DNA of 64,000 nucleotides from Antarctobacter sediminis (GCF_019218285.1 NZ_JAHUZG010000006.1:62001-126000); one strand, 5' to 3'. Shown: positions 53,911 to 63,028, numbered from the stretch's first letter. Notes: generated from the letters alone by a model not told the origin. Numbers and translations are program-made.

Positions 53911-55760
53911 CAACTGACAAGATCCTTGAAATCCGCGACCTTGCGATTGAAAGCCGCCCACGCAAGGGGGCTCCCGTCACGATCGTCCGGGACATCAATG
54001 TCGATGTGCGGCCCGGCGAGGTTGTCGCCCTTATCGGGGAATCCGGGTCGGGCAAGACGACGGTTGCCTTGTCTGCGCTGGGCTACACGCGCCCCGGGCT
54101 TCATTTCGCCAAGGGCCATGTCAAACTGCGCGGTCAGGACCTTGTCACCGCCAGCAACGAAGACCGCCGGATGCTGCGCGGAACCAACGTAGCCTATCTT
54201 GCGCAAAGCGCGGCGGCCACTTTCAATCCCGCGCTTAAGATCGGCGAACAGATCACCGAGACCGCCGTCCTGCATGGCACCATGACCCAGAACGAAGCGA
54301 CCGCACGCGCCAATCATCTGTTCCGGGTCTTGGGCCTGCCGGATGCGGAGCGGATCGGCGAACGCTATCTGCACCAGTTTTCCGGCGGTCAGTTGCAAAG
54401 GTTGATGGCGGCAATGTCGATGGTGTCGCGGCCCTCGCTTCTGGTGCTGGATGAACCGACCACTGCTCTGGACGTGACCACGCAGATCGAAGTGCTGAAG
54501 GCGTTCAAGGACCTGATCCGCACCGAAAAGGCAGCGGCGCTATACGTGACCCATGACCTGTCGGTTGTGGCCCAGATCGCAGACCACATTGTTGTGATGT
54601 ATCGCGGCCAGATCATGGAGCAGGGGCCGGTCAGCCAAATCATCAAGGCACCGGCACACAGCTATACAAAACGGCTTATGGCGGCGGTCGCTCCGGGTGT
54701 GGCCGGGGGGCACACCGCCCGCCCCACAACCAGCGCCGCGCCCGTTGTCGACGTGCGCAAAGTCAATGCCGGGTATGGCAGGGTCACTGACGGGACTCCG
54801 GCGGTTCCGGTCCTGAGCGATGTCAGCCTTTCGGTCGATCCGGGCCGTGGGATTGGCGTGATCGGTGAATCCGGATGCGGGAAATCGACGCTTGCACGTG
54901 TCATCGCCGGACTTCTTCCCTCGGCAAGCGGCGATGTCTGCCTTGATGGCGACCGGGTACAGCCGGGACTGGAACAGCGCAGCCGCCGCGATCTTCAGCG
55001 GGTGCAATTCGTCTTTCAGATGGCGGACACCGCGCTGAACCCAAGGCAAACCATTGGAGAGATCATCGGGCGGCCGCTTGGTTTTTTCCGCAATCTTAGC
55101 GGCAAGGCGCGCCGGGACGAGGTGGCGCGCATCCTCGAACTGGTCGAACTGCCAGCCGGTTTCGCCAATCGGTTGCCCGGCGAATTGTCCGGCGGGCAAA
55201 AGCAGCGCGTCAACCTTGCCCGCGCGCTGGCCGCAGAGCCGGAGGTCTTGATTTGCGACGAGGTCACAAGCGCCCTTGATGCGATTGTCGGCGACAATGT
55301 GGTGTCGTTGTTGAAGGCATTGCAGGAAAAGACCGGCGTTGCGATCATCTTCATCAGCCATGATCTGTCGACGGTCTCGTCCTTTGCCGATGACATCGTG
55401 GTGCTTTATGCCGGTCGCGTGGTGGAAAGGGGGTCGACGGCGCAGGTTCTGGCGGAGCCGAAACATCCCTACACGCAGCTTCTGATCGCGTCAGTGCCGG
55501 AAATGCGGATTGGATGGTTGGAAGAAACGATCCGGAACCAGACCGATGCCTCGGTTGGGGGTGCCGTCCAAATCGCGCAACAAGGCTGTTCTTTCTTTGC
55601 GCGGTGCAAGATTGCCGAAGCGGGACTTTGCGACCGGATCGCCCCAAAGCTGCAACCCGTCGAGCCAGGGCGTTTCGTGGAATGCCACAAGGTACAGGCG
55701 CCACAGGTGGCCGGTGGCTACAATCCCGCCAAGGGTCAAGCCTTGGGTGTCGCACCCTGA
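53907..55760 (+). CDS. Fused double ATPase of peptide-type ABC importer (DppD-DppF)
   Basis: A 617-residue protein joining two nucleotide-binding domains. Domain 1 (about 1-265) has Walker A GESGSGKTT, signature FSGGQLQRL and Walker B LLVLDEPTTALD; domain 2 (about 285-617) has [18 protein letters not shown] and VLICDEVTSALD. The Pro of the second Walker B is Val, a mild change. The C-terminal oligopeptide-transporter extension with cysteines (CSFFARCKIAEAGLCDRIAP) is present. It is the last gene of the cluster. Confidence 0.92.
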   Translation: MTTDKILEIRDLAIESRPRKGAPVTIVRDINVDVRPGEVVALIGESGSGKTTVALSALGYTRPGLHFAKGHVKLRGQDLVTASNEDRRMLRGTNVAYLAQSAAATFNPALKIGEQITETAVLHGTMTQNEATARANHLFRVLGLPDAERIGERYLHQFSGGQLQRLMAAMSMVSRPSLLVLDEPTTALDVTTQIEVLKAFKDLIRTEKAAALYVTHDLSVVAQIADHIVVMYRGQIMEQGPVSQIIKAPAHSYTKRLMAAVAPGVAGGHTARPTTSAAPVVDVRKVNAGYGRVTDGTPAVPVLSDVSLSVDPGRGIGVIGESGCGKSTLARVIAGLLPSASGDVCLDGDRVQPGLEQRSRRDLQRVQFVFQMADTALNPRQTIGEIIGRPLGFFRNLSGKARRDEVARILELVELPAGFANRLPGELSGGQKQRVNLARALAAEPEVLICDEVTSALDAIVGDNVVSLLKALQEKTGVAIIFISHDLSTVSSFADDIVVLYAGRVVERGSTAQVLAEPKHPYTQLLIASVPEMRIGWLEETIRNQTDASVGGAVQIAQQGCSFFARCKIAEAGLCDRIAPKLQPVEPGRFVECHKVQAPQVAGGYNPAKGQALGVAP

Positions 55761-55803
55761 CAGGATGCGTGGGTTGACAGCCAAGTGCAGAGCCGGACAG
55801 TCA

Positions 55804-55825
55804 CGGGTGGCGCATGCGCCACCCG
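55804..55825. terminator. 22-base perfect palindrome between convergent operons
   Basis: The 22 bases are a perfect palindrome (core GGCGCATGCGCC) placed between the stop of the fused ATPase and the stop of the EEP-family gene. As RNA it makes a long stem in either direction. No T-run is seen, so a Rho-assisted or exonuclease-blocking role is likely. Confidence 0.55.
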
Positions 55826-55841
55826 CACTGGACGTTCAGCG

Positions 55842-56702
55842 TCAGGCTGAAAACTCGAAGAAAACCGGCTGATGGTCCGAGCCTTGCGCCTCGGTATCGA
55901 CCCATGCCTTGGAAACGCGCGCGGCAAGATCCCGGGTGACAAAGCAATAGTCGATGCGTTCGGCATAGGTGTCAAAGAAGATGGTCGGGCCTTCGTCTTC
56001 GGCGTGACCGGCGGCGACCCAGGCATCTGCAAATCCATGCGCTTCGTGCACCCGGCCAAACAGGCGCGACTGACCACCGACCATCAGGTCGTATTCGGCG
56101 CTGTCCGGGGCAAAGTTGCAATCCCCCATCAGGATGACCGGCGCGGGCATCGGCGGTTCAGGTCGTTCGAACCAGCCAGCGTCGAAAGGTCCACCCCAGC
56201 TTGCGCCGGCGCGCGGGCCGTCCAGCAGGATCTCTTTCGCAAGGGCGATTTGCGGCAGGCGGGTTGACGGACCGATGTGGTCAAAATGAACCGAGGCGCA
56301 GCGCAGCGCGCCCAGCGGGGTTTCGATCACCGCTTCGATCATGGCGCGGCGCGAATGCACCAGCCCGTGCAGCGCCACCTTTGGCAGGGGATGATTGGTC
56401 ACGGACAGAAGGGGCCAGCGCGACAGGATCATGTTGCCGAACTGCCGGCGTTTGTTGATCACCCGCCCGTTCTGGACGACCGATACATCCGCGTCGATCC
56501 CCGGTCCGTAGGACCAGTACATATGCGGCATCCGTTCGGCGAGTTCCCTTGCCTGATCCAGATCACCGCTGCGTTCAACATGGGTTTCCACTTCTTGCAG
56601 GGCGATAAGGTCGGCGTCGCCCAGCTCGGCCACGATACGATCCAGATCGTAGCGGCCGTCTTTGCCCTTGGCATATTGGATGTTGTAGCTTGCACAGAGC
56701 AT
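55842..56702 (-). CDS. Endonuclease/exonuclease/phosphatase-family hydrolase
   Basis: A 286-residue protein of the EEP (DNase I-like) fold. The metal and catalytic residues are visible: ASYNIQYAKG (Asn), ALQEVETHV (Glu), SVHFDHIGPSTR (His), LMGDCNFAPDS (Asp-x-Asn) and the terminal GSDHQPVFFEF (Asp-His). There is no signal peptide. Its gene ends an ABC-importer operon, so a phosphodiesterase or phosphatase acting on an imported small molecule is more likely than DNA repair. AAGGA precedes the ATG at 56702, 16 bases after the permease gene. Confidence 0.85.
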   Translation of the reverse strand: MLCASYNIQYAKGKDGRYDLDRIVAELGDADLIALQEVETHVERSGDLDQARELAERMPHMYWSYGPGIDADVSVVQNGRVINKRRQFGNMILSRWPLLSVTNHPLPKVALHGLVHSRRAMIEAVIETPLGALRCASVHFDHIGPSTRLPQIALAKEILLDGPRAGASWGGPFDAGWFERPEPPMPAPVILMGDCNFAPDSAEYDLMVGGQSRLFGRVHEAHGFADAWVAAGHAEDEGPTIFFDTYAERIDYCFVTRDLAARVSKAWVDTEAQGSDHQPVFFEFSA

Positions 56703-56718
56703 GAAAGCGTCCTTTTGA

Positions 56719-57582
56719 TCAGTGGCTTGCGTGGTCAAGGCGGTCGCGCAGGCTGTCTCCGAGCAGGCTGATCGCGAGTGCGGTGAGGAAAATGGCCAAG
56801 GCGGGCAGGGCGGCAAGCCACCAGTGCAGCACCATGTGGCCACGGGATTCATTGAGCATCAGCCCCAAAGAGGTCATGGGCGGCTGGATGCCAAGCCCGA
56901 CAAAGCTCAGCCCGGCTTCCAGCAAAATGGTCTCGGGCAGGTTGATGGTGAATTGCACCAAGATGGCCCCGGCGATGTTCGGCGCGAGGTGGATCAACGT
57001 CACCCGCCATTCGGCCAAACCCATGGCGCGGGCCGCCCGGGCGTATCCCCTTGTATTGGCGTCCAGGACCAGCCCCCGTGCCAGGCGGGCGTATCGCTCC
57101 CAGCCCTGAAACCCCAGCAGCAGGATGAACAGCGCAAGATTGTTGCCGAAAAAGGCGATGATCAGCAGCGCGAAAATCAGGAAGGGCAAAGCGGATTGCG
57201 CATCGACCAACGCCATCACGGCTTCTTCAAAGAGGCCGCCCCATTGCGCGGCAAGCACCCCAAGCAGCGTGCCCAGAACGGCCCCGATGACCGTGCCGGC
57301 CAGTGCGACAATGGCCGAGATGCGGATGGCATAGATCAGGCGCGACAGGACGTCCCGGCCAAGATGATCGGCGCCCAGCAGGTGATCGGAACTGCCGCCA
57401 AGGAAAACCGGGGGGGCGAGCCGGGACAAAAGATCCTGTTCTTCGTAGCCATAGGGGGCCAGCACCGGCGCAAACAGGGCCACCAGGCACATCGCGGCCA
57501 GCCAGCCAGTGGCCAGTTTCAGGCCAAACGGCCAGCGGCGCCTAGCGGCGGGAGAGGCGAAGCTGGGGGTTGAGGAGAACAT
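56719..57582 (-). CDS. Peptide-type ABC permease (DppC family)
   Basis: A 287-residue permease. LLGADHLGRDVLSRLIYAIRISAI is the DppC signature, and the EAA loop is GYARAARAMGLAEWRVTLIHLAPNI. The gene overlaps the upstream dppB-like gene by 41 bases in another frame, longer than the usual four-base coupling, and the ATG has only a weak GGA. Confidence 0.9.
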   Translation of the reverse strand: MFSSTPSFASPAARRRWPFGLKLATGWLAAMCLVALFAPVLAPYGYEEQDLLSRLAPPVFLGGSSDHLLGADHLGRDVLSRLIYAIRISAIVALAGTVIGAVLGTLLGVLAAQWGGLFEEAVMALVDAQSALPFLIFALLIIAFFGNNLALFILLLGFQGWERYARLARGLVLDANTRGYARAARAMGLAEWRVTLIHLAPNIAGAILVQFTINLPETILLEAGLSFVGLGIQPPMTSLGLMLNESRGHMVLHWWLAALPALAIFLTALAISLLGDSLRDRLDHASH

Positions 57583-58468
57583 ATGTCAAATCCACGATAA
57601 AGTTGGCGGCGATCATGGTGCCCGCAAACAGCAGGACCAAAGCTTGCACCACGGCAAGATCCCGCGCCGTGATCGCATCAATCAGAAGTCGCCCGATCCC
57701 GGGCCATGCAAAGATCCATTCGACGATGATGGACCCGCCGACGAGGCCACCGGCGATAAAGCCCATGACCGTCACCAGCGGGATCGCGGCATTTGGCAGG
57801 ATGTCGCGCAGGATCACCTGTCGCATCGGCCATCCCTGTGCCCGTGCGGCCAGAACATGCGGCAGCCCCATGACTTCCAGCGTGGCGGCGCGGGCATAGC
57901 GGGCCACGATCGCCGCATTGGCCGTGGCCAGTGTCAGCAGCGGCAGAACCAGATGCGCAGGGGTGCCATGCCCCGAGCTTGGCAAAAGGCGGTATTCCAC
58001 CGCAAAGACCCAGATCAGCCCGACGCCCAGCACATAAGAGGGCATCGCATAGCTGGCCACGGCCAGCGACATGACCAGACGGTCCAGCCATTTCCCCTGC
58101 CGGAACGCGGCAAAGACACCGGCAGGCAGGCCGAACACCAGCATGAAGAGAAAGCTCAGCCCCATCAGCAGCAGCGTGTTGGGCAACCTTTCCGCGATGA
58201 TCCCGGCCACGGGCCGACCGTCCGAATAGGAGGTGCCAAGCCGTCCGTGCAACAGCCCGTCGATATAGATGGCGTATTGCGACCACAGCGCCTGATCCAA
58301 CCCCCAGAGCTTGCGGTAATAGTCGATGATCTCGGGCGGGGTCGTTTCCGGCGAGAACTGCGACAGGACCGGATCGCCGGTGATGCGCAGCACAAAGAAC
58401 GTGACGGTGACAACGATCCACGCGGTGATGAGTGCGCGGATCAGACGGGTGATCAGCATCCGGGTCAT
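57542..58468 (-). CDS. Peptide-type ABC permease (DppB family)
   Basis: A 308-residue permease starting [20 protein letters not shown], with RITGDPV after the first membrane segment and the EAA loop LPHVLAARAQGWPMRQVILRDILPN. The start is the ATG overlapping the stop of the upstream ATPase gene; a longer frame to 58612 lies inside that gene. Confidence 0.9.
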   Translation of the reverse strand: MTRMLITRLIRALITAWIVVTVTFFVLRITGDPVLSQFSPETTPPEIIDYYRKLWGLDQALWSQYAIYIDGLLHGRLGTSYSDGRPVAGIIAERLPNTLLLMGLSFLFMLVFGLPAGVFAAFRQGKWLDRLVMSLAVASYAMPSYVLGVGLIWVFAVEYRLLPSSGHGTPAHLVLPLLTLATANAAIVARYARAATLEVMGLPHVLAARAQGWPMRQVILRDILPNAAIPLVTVMGFIAGGLVGGSIIVEWIFAWPGIGRLLIDAITARDLAVVQALVLLFAGTMIAANFIVDLTYVLLNPQLRLSRR

Positions 58469-59490
58469 TGTGCCATCACCTTGGCCCGGGCCGCTTGCGG
58501 CGTTGAGGGCAGAACGCCGGTCTGGTCGTGATGGCAGGCCACTTGCCGACCGTCCCGGGCGCGCGTCAGAACCGGCGGAGCCTCGCGGCACAGTTGTGTC
58601 GCGCGCGGGCAACGCGGGTGAAAACGGCAGCCCGAAGGCGGGGCCGAAATGTCGGGCGGCCCGCCGACAAGCGCCTTGCGGCGGCGGGGGGCGCCCGGAT
58701 CGGGGCTGAGAAGCGCGCCGATCAATGCTTGGGAATAGGGATGGCGCGGATCGTGAAACACCTCGTCCGCCGTGCCCAGTTCCACGATCTGGCCAAGGTA
58801 CATGACGGCGATCCGGTCGCTGATATAGCGCACCACCCGCAGGTCATGCGAAATAAAGACCCCGGTCAGCCCCAGTTGCCGCCGAAGGTCCGCCAGCAGG
58901 TTCAGCACCTGTGCCTGCACAGAAACATCGAGGGCGGAAACCGGCTCGTCAAAGACGGTAAAGACGGGTTCGACCGCCAGCGCCCGTGCCATCACCGCCC
59001 GTTGCCGCTGCCCACCGGACAATTGATGCGGATAGCGCTCTGCGTGATCGCGGCCAAGGCCCACGCGGGACAGCCATTCCCGGGCCTTCGCCTGCGGATC
59101 ATCAGCCACACGATGTGTGCGGATGCCCTCGGCCACCTGATAGCCGATCGTCAGGCGTGGGTTCAGCGCTGACATGGGATCCTGAAACACGTATTGCAGC
59201 CGCGACCGTGACTTGCGGTAGGCCAACCGGTTGCGCGGCGCGGGATCGGTGCCGGCAACGGTGATCCGGCCTGCGCTGGGCCGGTCAAGCCCCGCCAGAA
59301 GCCGCGCCAGGGTGGACTTTCCGCAACCGGACTCTCCGACGATGCCCAGCATCTCGCCCTCGCTGACGCGGAACGAAAGGTCACTGAGGATCCGCAGCGG
59401 CGGCCGCCGGAACATCCATCCGCCGGCCGGAACCGACTGCGACAGATCCGCGACCTCGATCAGGGGCGGGGGCAAAAGGCGCATGGTCAT
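58465..59490 (-). CDS. ABC importer ATP-binding protein (OppF/DppF family)
   Basis: A 341-residue ATPase. Walker A is GESGCGKST, the Q-loop [13 protein letters not shown], the signature LSGGQRQRA and the Walker B region [12 protein letters not shown]. The C-terminal extension contains [14 protein letters not shown], as in oligopeptide transporters. Both ends overlap neighbouring genes by four bases. Confidence 0.92.
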   Translation of the reverse strand: MTMRLLPPPLIEVADLSQSVPAGGWMFRRPPLRILSDLSFRVSEGEMLGIVGESGCGKSTLARLLAGLDRPSAGRITVAGTDPAPRNRLAYRKSRSRLQYVFQDPMSALNPRLTIGYQVAEGIRTHRVADDPQAKAREWLSRVGLGRDHAERYPHQLSGGQRQRAVMARALAVEPVFTVFDEPVSALDVSVQAQVLNLLADLRRQLGLTGVFISHDLRVVRYISDRIAVMYLGQIVELGTADEVFHDPRHPYSQALIGALLSPDPGAPRRRKALVGGPPDISAPPSGCRFHPRCPRATQLCREAPPVLTRARDGRQVACHHDQTGVLPSTPQAARAKVMAQ

Positions 59491-60470
59491 GCAAACCCCA
59501 TGTGGCAGAACACGTCATGAGCGCCGCGCCGATGTGGTTTGGGGCGCATCTGGCGGCAGGTTTCGGTAGTATGGGCGCAGCGGTCGGCCAGCGCGCAGGC
59601 GTTCCGCCCGGCGACGGCAAAGGCGGGGGCCTGCCCGGGCAGCGGGGCAAGCAGGGCCGCGCCATGTTCCGGCGGGATCGATCCCAGCAAAGCGCGGGTG
59701 TAAGGATGGGCGGGGGCTGCGAACAACTGTGCCACCGGGGCGCGTTCGACAATGCGGCCAGCGTACATGACGGCAACATCCTGCGCGGTTTCGGCGATCA
59801 CCCCGAAATCATGGCTGACAATCAACAGGCCCATGTCCTGTTCCCGGCACAGGGACTTCAACAGGTCGAGGATGTCGGACTGGGTCGTTACGTCCAATGC
59901 TGTGGTTGGCTCGTCCGCGATCAGCAACGATGGCCGCCCGGCAAGCGCCCCCGCAATCAGCACCCGCTGGTTCTGGCCACCGGACAATTCATGCGGATAG
60001 CTCTTCATCCGGCGGGCGGCGCCGGGGATGCCCATGGCGTCCAGCAGGCGGATCGCCTCGGCTTCGGCAGCGCGGCCTGTCAGTCCGCGATGCAAGCGCA
60101 GAAGATCGGTCAGGAACCTCCCGACCCGGCGCATCGGGTTCAGCGCGGCAAACGGATCCTGAAACACCATGGCCGCATGTTTTCCGCGTGCGGCGGCGAT
60201 TGCGTCTTGCTGCCCCTTGAAACGGACGCTGCCCGAAGTCCGGCACAGCGCGGGCGGCAAAAGGTCAAGTATGGCAAGGCAGGTCAGGCTTTTGCCGGAC
60301 CCGCTTTCGCCCACGATGCCCATTGTCTGCCCCGGCATCAGCCGCAGCGACACGTCCGAAACCAGCGGCGGCTGATCGGCCCCCCTGGGTCCGATGGCCA
60401 GATCCGAGACCTCCAGCAACGGGGAAGAGGAGGCGGAGACCGCCTCCTCGATGTGCATGGACCCGGTCAT
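59487..60470 (-). CDS. ABC importer ATP-binding protein (OppD/DppD family)
   Basis: A 327-residue ATPase: Walker A GESGSGKSL (final Ser-Leu rather than Ser-Thr), Q-loop MVFQDPFAALNP, signature LSGGQNQRV, Walker B LLIADEPTTALD, and a C-terminal NACALADRCAHTTETC segment. The ATG at 60470 overlaps the binding-protein stop as ATGA. The first 15 residues (MTGSMHIEEAVSASS) are coded by a perfect hairpin (60427-60449) and look like a non-conserved linker. Confidence 0.9.
   Translation of the reverse strand: MTGSMHIEEAVSASSSPLLEVSDLAIGPRGADQPPLVSDVSLRLMPGQTMGIVGESGSGKSLTCLAILDLLPPALCRTSGSVRFKGQQDAIAAARGKHAAMVFQDPFAALNPMRRVGRFLTDLLRLHRGLTGRAAEAEAIRLLDAMGIPGAARRMKSYPHELSGGQNQRVLIAGALAGRPSLLIADEPTTALDVTTQSDILDLLKSLCREQDMGLLIVSHDFGVIAETAQDVAVMYAGRIVERAPVAQLFAAPAHPYTRALLGSIPPEHGAALLAPLPGQAPAFAVAGRNACALADRCAHTTETCRQMRPKPHRRGAHDVFCHMGFA
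60427..60449 (-). promoter_or_regulatory. Hairpin after binding-protein stop, inside the ATPase 5' end
   Basis: GAGGAGGCGG (60427-60436) and CCGCCTCCTC (60440-60449) form a perfect 10-bp stem with a three-base loop. It lies 18 bases past the stop of the binding-protein gene but within the translated N-terminus of the next gene. Confidence 0.5.
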
Positions 60471-62035
60471 CCAAAGCTCAGGTTGTTGGGGCGCAGTTCC
60501 ATCCATTCGAAGGTCACGGGGCGCCAGTTGATGTCGGCCCGCACGCCATACAGTTCGTAGGGGCGATACAGCGGGAAACCCGGAGCTTCGTCGTCGAAAA
60601 TGTCGAGCGCGCGCTGGAAGGCTGCCGTCCGCTCGGGACTGTCGGGCGATACCTTGATGGTTTCCAGAAGGCTGTTGAACTCTTCCGGTGCTTTCCAGCC
60701 ATAGTTGGCCTGCACGTTCGAGGTCGGGCCCCAGTCGGTGGTCAGCGGGGCGACAGGATCGGGCAGCGGGAAGCCGTTCGACCAGTTGCGGCTCATCAGG
60801 CCTTCGCCCGTGACCTGTCCCCAGTTTTCCATGATGACCAGTTCGACGTTCAGCCCGGCCTCTTGCCACCACTGCTGCATGACCTGCGCGGCGGCGACAG
60901 AGTTCACGTAGTAATCGTTGAGCGTGCGGAAGGTGATCGTTTCACCGGTATAGCCCGCCTCGGACAGCAGTTGTTTCGCGGTTTCGATATGCTGGCCATA
61001 GGCCGGGCGGTTCGCGTCATAGGCCATCCCCTGCGAAGGGATCTGGAACCCGTTGGTGACGCCGGCCATTCCTTTCCACAAGGCGGTGTTCAGGGCGTCG
61101 CGGTCGACGCAGAGCGACATTGCCTTTCGGATACGCTTGTCCGCCAGGATGTTGTCGACCTGATTGTGAACGATCAGATGGGTGTTCTCGATGGTGGCGC
61201 CGCGCGCGTCGACGTTGTCATAGCGGTCCAACAGGGCAATATCGTCCGGCGACAGCGCGCAGGCGAAATCATATTCGCCCGAAATCAGGCCGGCCGCGCG
61301 GGTCGACGCTTCGGGAACGACCACGAAGGTAATGGTGCGGGCGGTGGGGCGACCACGGTAGTAGTCATCGTTGGCTTCCAGAACGATCCGGTCTCCGCGG
61401 ATGAATTCCTTCAGCTTGTAAGGGCCGGTGCCGATGGGGGCCGCGCCGAACCCGTCCAGACCCATGTCGCGGAATGGACCTTCGGGAACGACCCAGCCAA
61501 TCCACGAGGCAAGGCGCTTTTCCAGCGCATAGTCGGGACCGGCGGTGACGAAATCGACGGTGCGGTCGTCGCGGGCCGTGACCTCGACCAGATCGGGACG
61601 GAAATAGGCCGCCCGCGGGGTCATCGGTTCGGCGCCGAACATGCGGTCTTCGCCAAACGAGAACGCCACGTCCCGGGCGGTCAGGCGTTCGCCGTTGTGA
61701 AACAGAACGTCGTCGCGGATGGTGGCGCGCACGCGGTTCGGGCCCAGACGCTCGATCCCGGTGGCGATGGCGGGCTGGATCTGGGTGCCGCTGCCGTCTG
61801 CGTTGCCAAGATAGTCACGGTACATCAGCGTGTCGAACATGGCGTTGACGACGCGCAGGCCAACGTTCGAAATCGCCTGGATCGGTTCGAAATTGTCGAC
61901 AAGGGCCTGAACGGCGATGGTCACATCGGGGCGGCCTGATTGTGCCAGGGCGGGCATTCCAAGCGATGCGCTGGCGGCAAGGGCGGTGCCGCCGGCCAGA
62001 AACTGGCGGCGGTTGGGAAGCAGAAGGCGGGTCAT
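60467..62035 (-). CDS. ABC transporter substrate-binding protein, peptide/nickel (SBP_bac_5) family
   Basis: A 522-residue binding protein with a Tat-type signal, NRRQFLAGGTALAASASLGM, cut after ALA. Family sequences are ATIRDDVLFHNGERLTARDVAFSF and IGTGPYKLKEFIRGDRIVLEAND. GGAG precedes the ATG at 62035; the open frame continues to 62200 without a ribosome site. It heads a six-gene leftward operon with two ATPases, two permeases and an EEP-family hydrolase. Confidence 0.9.
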   Translation of the reverse strand: MTRLLLPNRRQFLAGGTALAASASLGMPALAQSGRPDVTIAVQALVDNFEPIQAISNVGLRVVNAMFDTLMYRDYLGNADGSGTQIQPAIATGIERLGPNRVRATIRDDVLFHNGERLTARDVAFSFGEDRMFGAEPMTPRAAYFRPDLVEVTARDDRTVDFVTAGPDYALEKRLASWIGWVVPEGPFRDMGLDGFGAAPIGTGPYKLKEFIRGDRIVLEANDDYYRGRPTARTITFVVVPEASTRAAGLISGEYDFACALSPDDIALLDRYDNVDARGATIENTHLIVHNQVDNILADKRIRKAMSLCVDRDALNTALWKGMAGVTNGFQIPSQGMAYDANRPAYGQHIETAKQLLSEAGYTGETITFRTLNDYYVNSVAAAQVMQQWWQEAGLNVELVIMENWGQVTGEGLMSRNWSNGFPLPDPVAPLTTDWGPTSNVQANYGWKAPEEFNSLLETIKVSPDSPERTAAFQRALDIFDDEAPGFPLYRPYELYGVRADINWRPVTFEWMELRPNNLSFG

Positions 62036-62189
62036 CGGGGTCTCCGGTTGCGGCAAGGGCCCGAGCAGGCAGCAAGCGCGCGAAGGAGTTTCGCGGCACC
62101 GGGCCTGTTCGTGCCGCCGAGATGCACCGCCGTTCATGACAATTGGATAACATCTGTGGCCGGGTGGACCGGGGTTAATGAAAGCTTCA

Positions 62190-62220
62190 CTCACAGTCAC
62201 TAACTGTGCGGTAGTGTGAG
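62190..62220. promoter_or_regulatory. Nested inverted repeats upstream of the PhnF-like gene
   Basis: CACAGT (62192-62197) faces ACTGTG (62203-62208), and CTCACA (62190-62195) faces TGTGAG (62215-62220). They lie between the divergent binding-protein and GntR genes and are good candidates for the GntR operator. Confidence 0.45.
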
Positions 62221-62236
62221 GACGCAGGAGCAGGAT

Positions 62237-62995
62237 TTGTCAGACGATCCCGATGGGTTTGCCGCCGCCTCCCGGCTCAGGCGGATGTCGTGGCGCGATT
62301 GCCTTGGCCATTTCCGGCAGGAGATTCGCGAGGGGCGCGTCGCCCCGGGCAGTCGTTTGCCCTCGCTGGCCGAAATCGAAACACAGTTCGGGCTGACACG
62401 GTTCGGTGCCCGCCGCGTCGTCGAAGCCCTGCGCGCCGAGGGACTGGCCCACAGTTGGCACGGGCGTGGAACCTATGTGGCCGATCGCCCGATGCGTTTT
62501 CGGGTCGGGCCGACAACCCGGTTCAGCACGAATGTCAGCCGTGATGGCCGTTCCGGGCGGGTCGACATCCTTGATCACGGTATTCGCCGCGCACCGGGTG
62601 AAGTTGCGGCGCGCCTGGGGATCGCGGTCGGTACAGCCGTGCCATTTGCGTTGTTGCTGGGCCATATCGAGGATCGCCCGGCGGTTCTGGGACAGCATAG
62701 CTTTGCCCCTGATCTGCCGGACACCTTGTTGGATGCCTTGGTCCGAAGCGGAGGCAGCGTCAGTCAAGCTCTTGCCGACGCCGGGTTTTCCGGTTTTCAC
62801 CGTCAGAATACACTGTTCGAGGCACGGCTGCCCACCCGGCATGAGGCTCTGACACTGGATATTCCGCCGTCACAGCCGGTCATGGTGACCACGGCGCTGA
62901 ACGTCAGCAGCGAGGACGGGCGCATCCTTGAATTGTCGCGTGCTGTGGCCCGTGCCGATCTTGTCGCCTTCGAGGTGCCGACAGCGGCGGCGTGA
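62237..62995 (+). CDS. GntR-family (UTRA) regulator, PhnF-like
   Basis: About 252 residues: a winged helix at about 18-80 (HFRQEIREGRVAPGSRLPSLAEIETQFGLTRFGARRVVEAL in outline) and a UTRA ligand domain at about 95-245. The pattern, with R-G-T-YV ending the wing, resembles PhnF, the phosphonate-locus regulator. A TTG start at 62237 is proposed, since AGGAG lies six bases before it; the GTG at 62216 would lie within the operator palindrome and lacks a ribosome site, and ATG 62285 is a third choice. Divergent from the ABC/EEP operon, which it probably controls. Confidence 0.8.
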   Translation: MSDDPDGFAAASRLRRMSWRDCLGHFRQEIREGRVAPGSRLPSLAEIETQFGLTRFGARRVVEALRAEGLAHSWHGRGTYVADRPMRFRVGPTTRFSTNVSRDGRSGRVDILDHGIRRAPGEVAARLGIAVGTAVPFALLLGHIEDRPAVLGQHSFAPDLPDTLLDALVRSGGSVSQALADAGFSGFHRQNTLFEARLPTRHEALTLDIPPSQPVMVTTALNVSSEDGRILELSRAVARADLVAFEVPTAAA

Positions 62996-63028
62996 CCGGT
63001 CGCAACAACGGCCCGGCTTGTGCAGCCG

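Noticed and set aside
60323-61939. 538-codon open frame on the plus strand
   Set aside because: Antisense to the second peptide-type binding-protein gene, without protein-like features.
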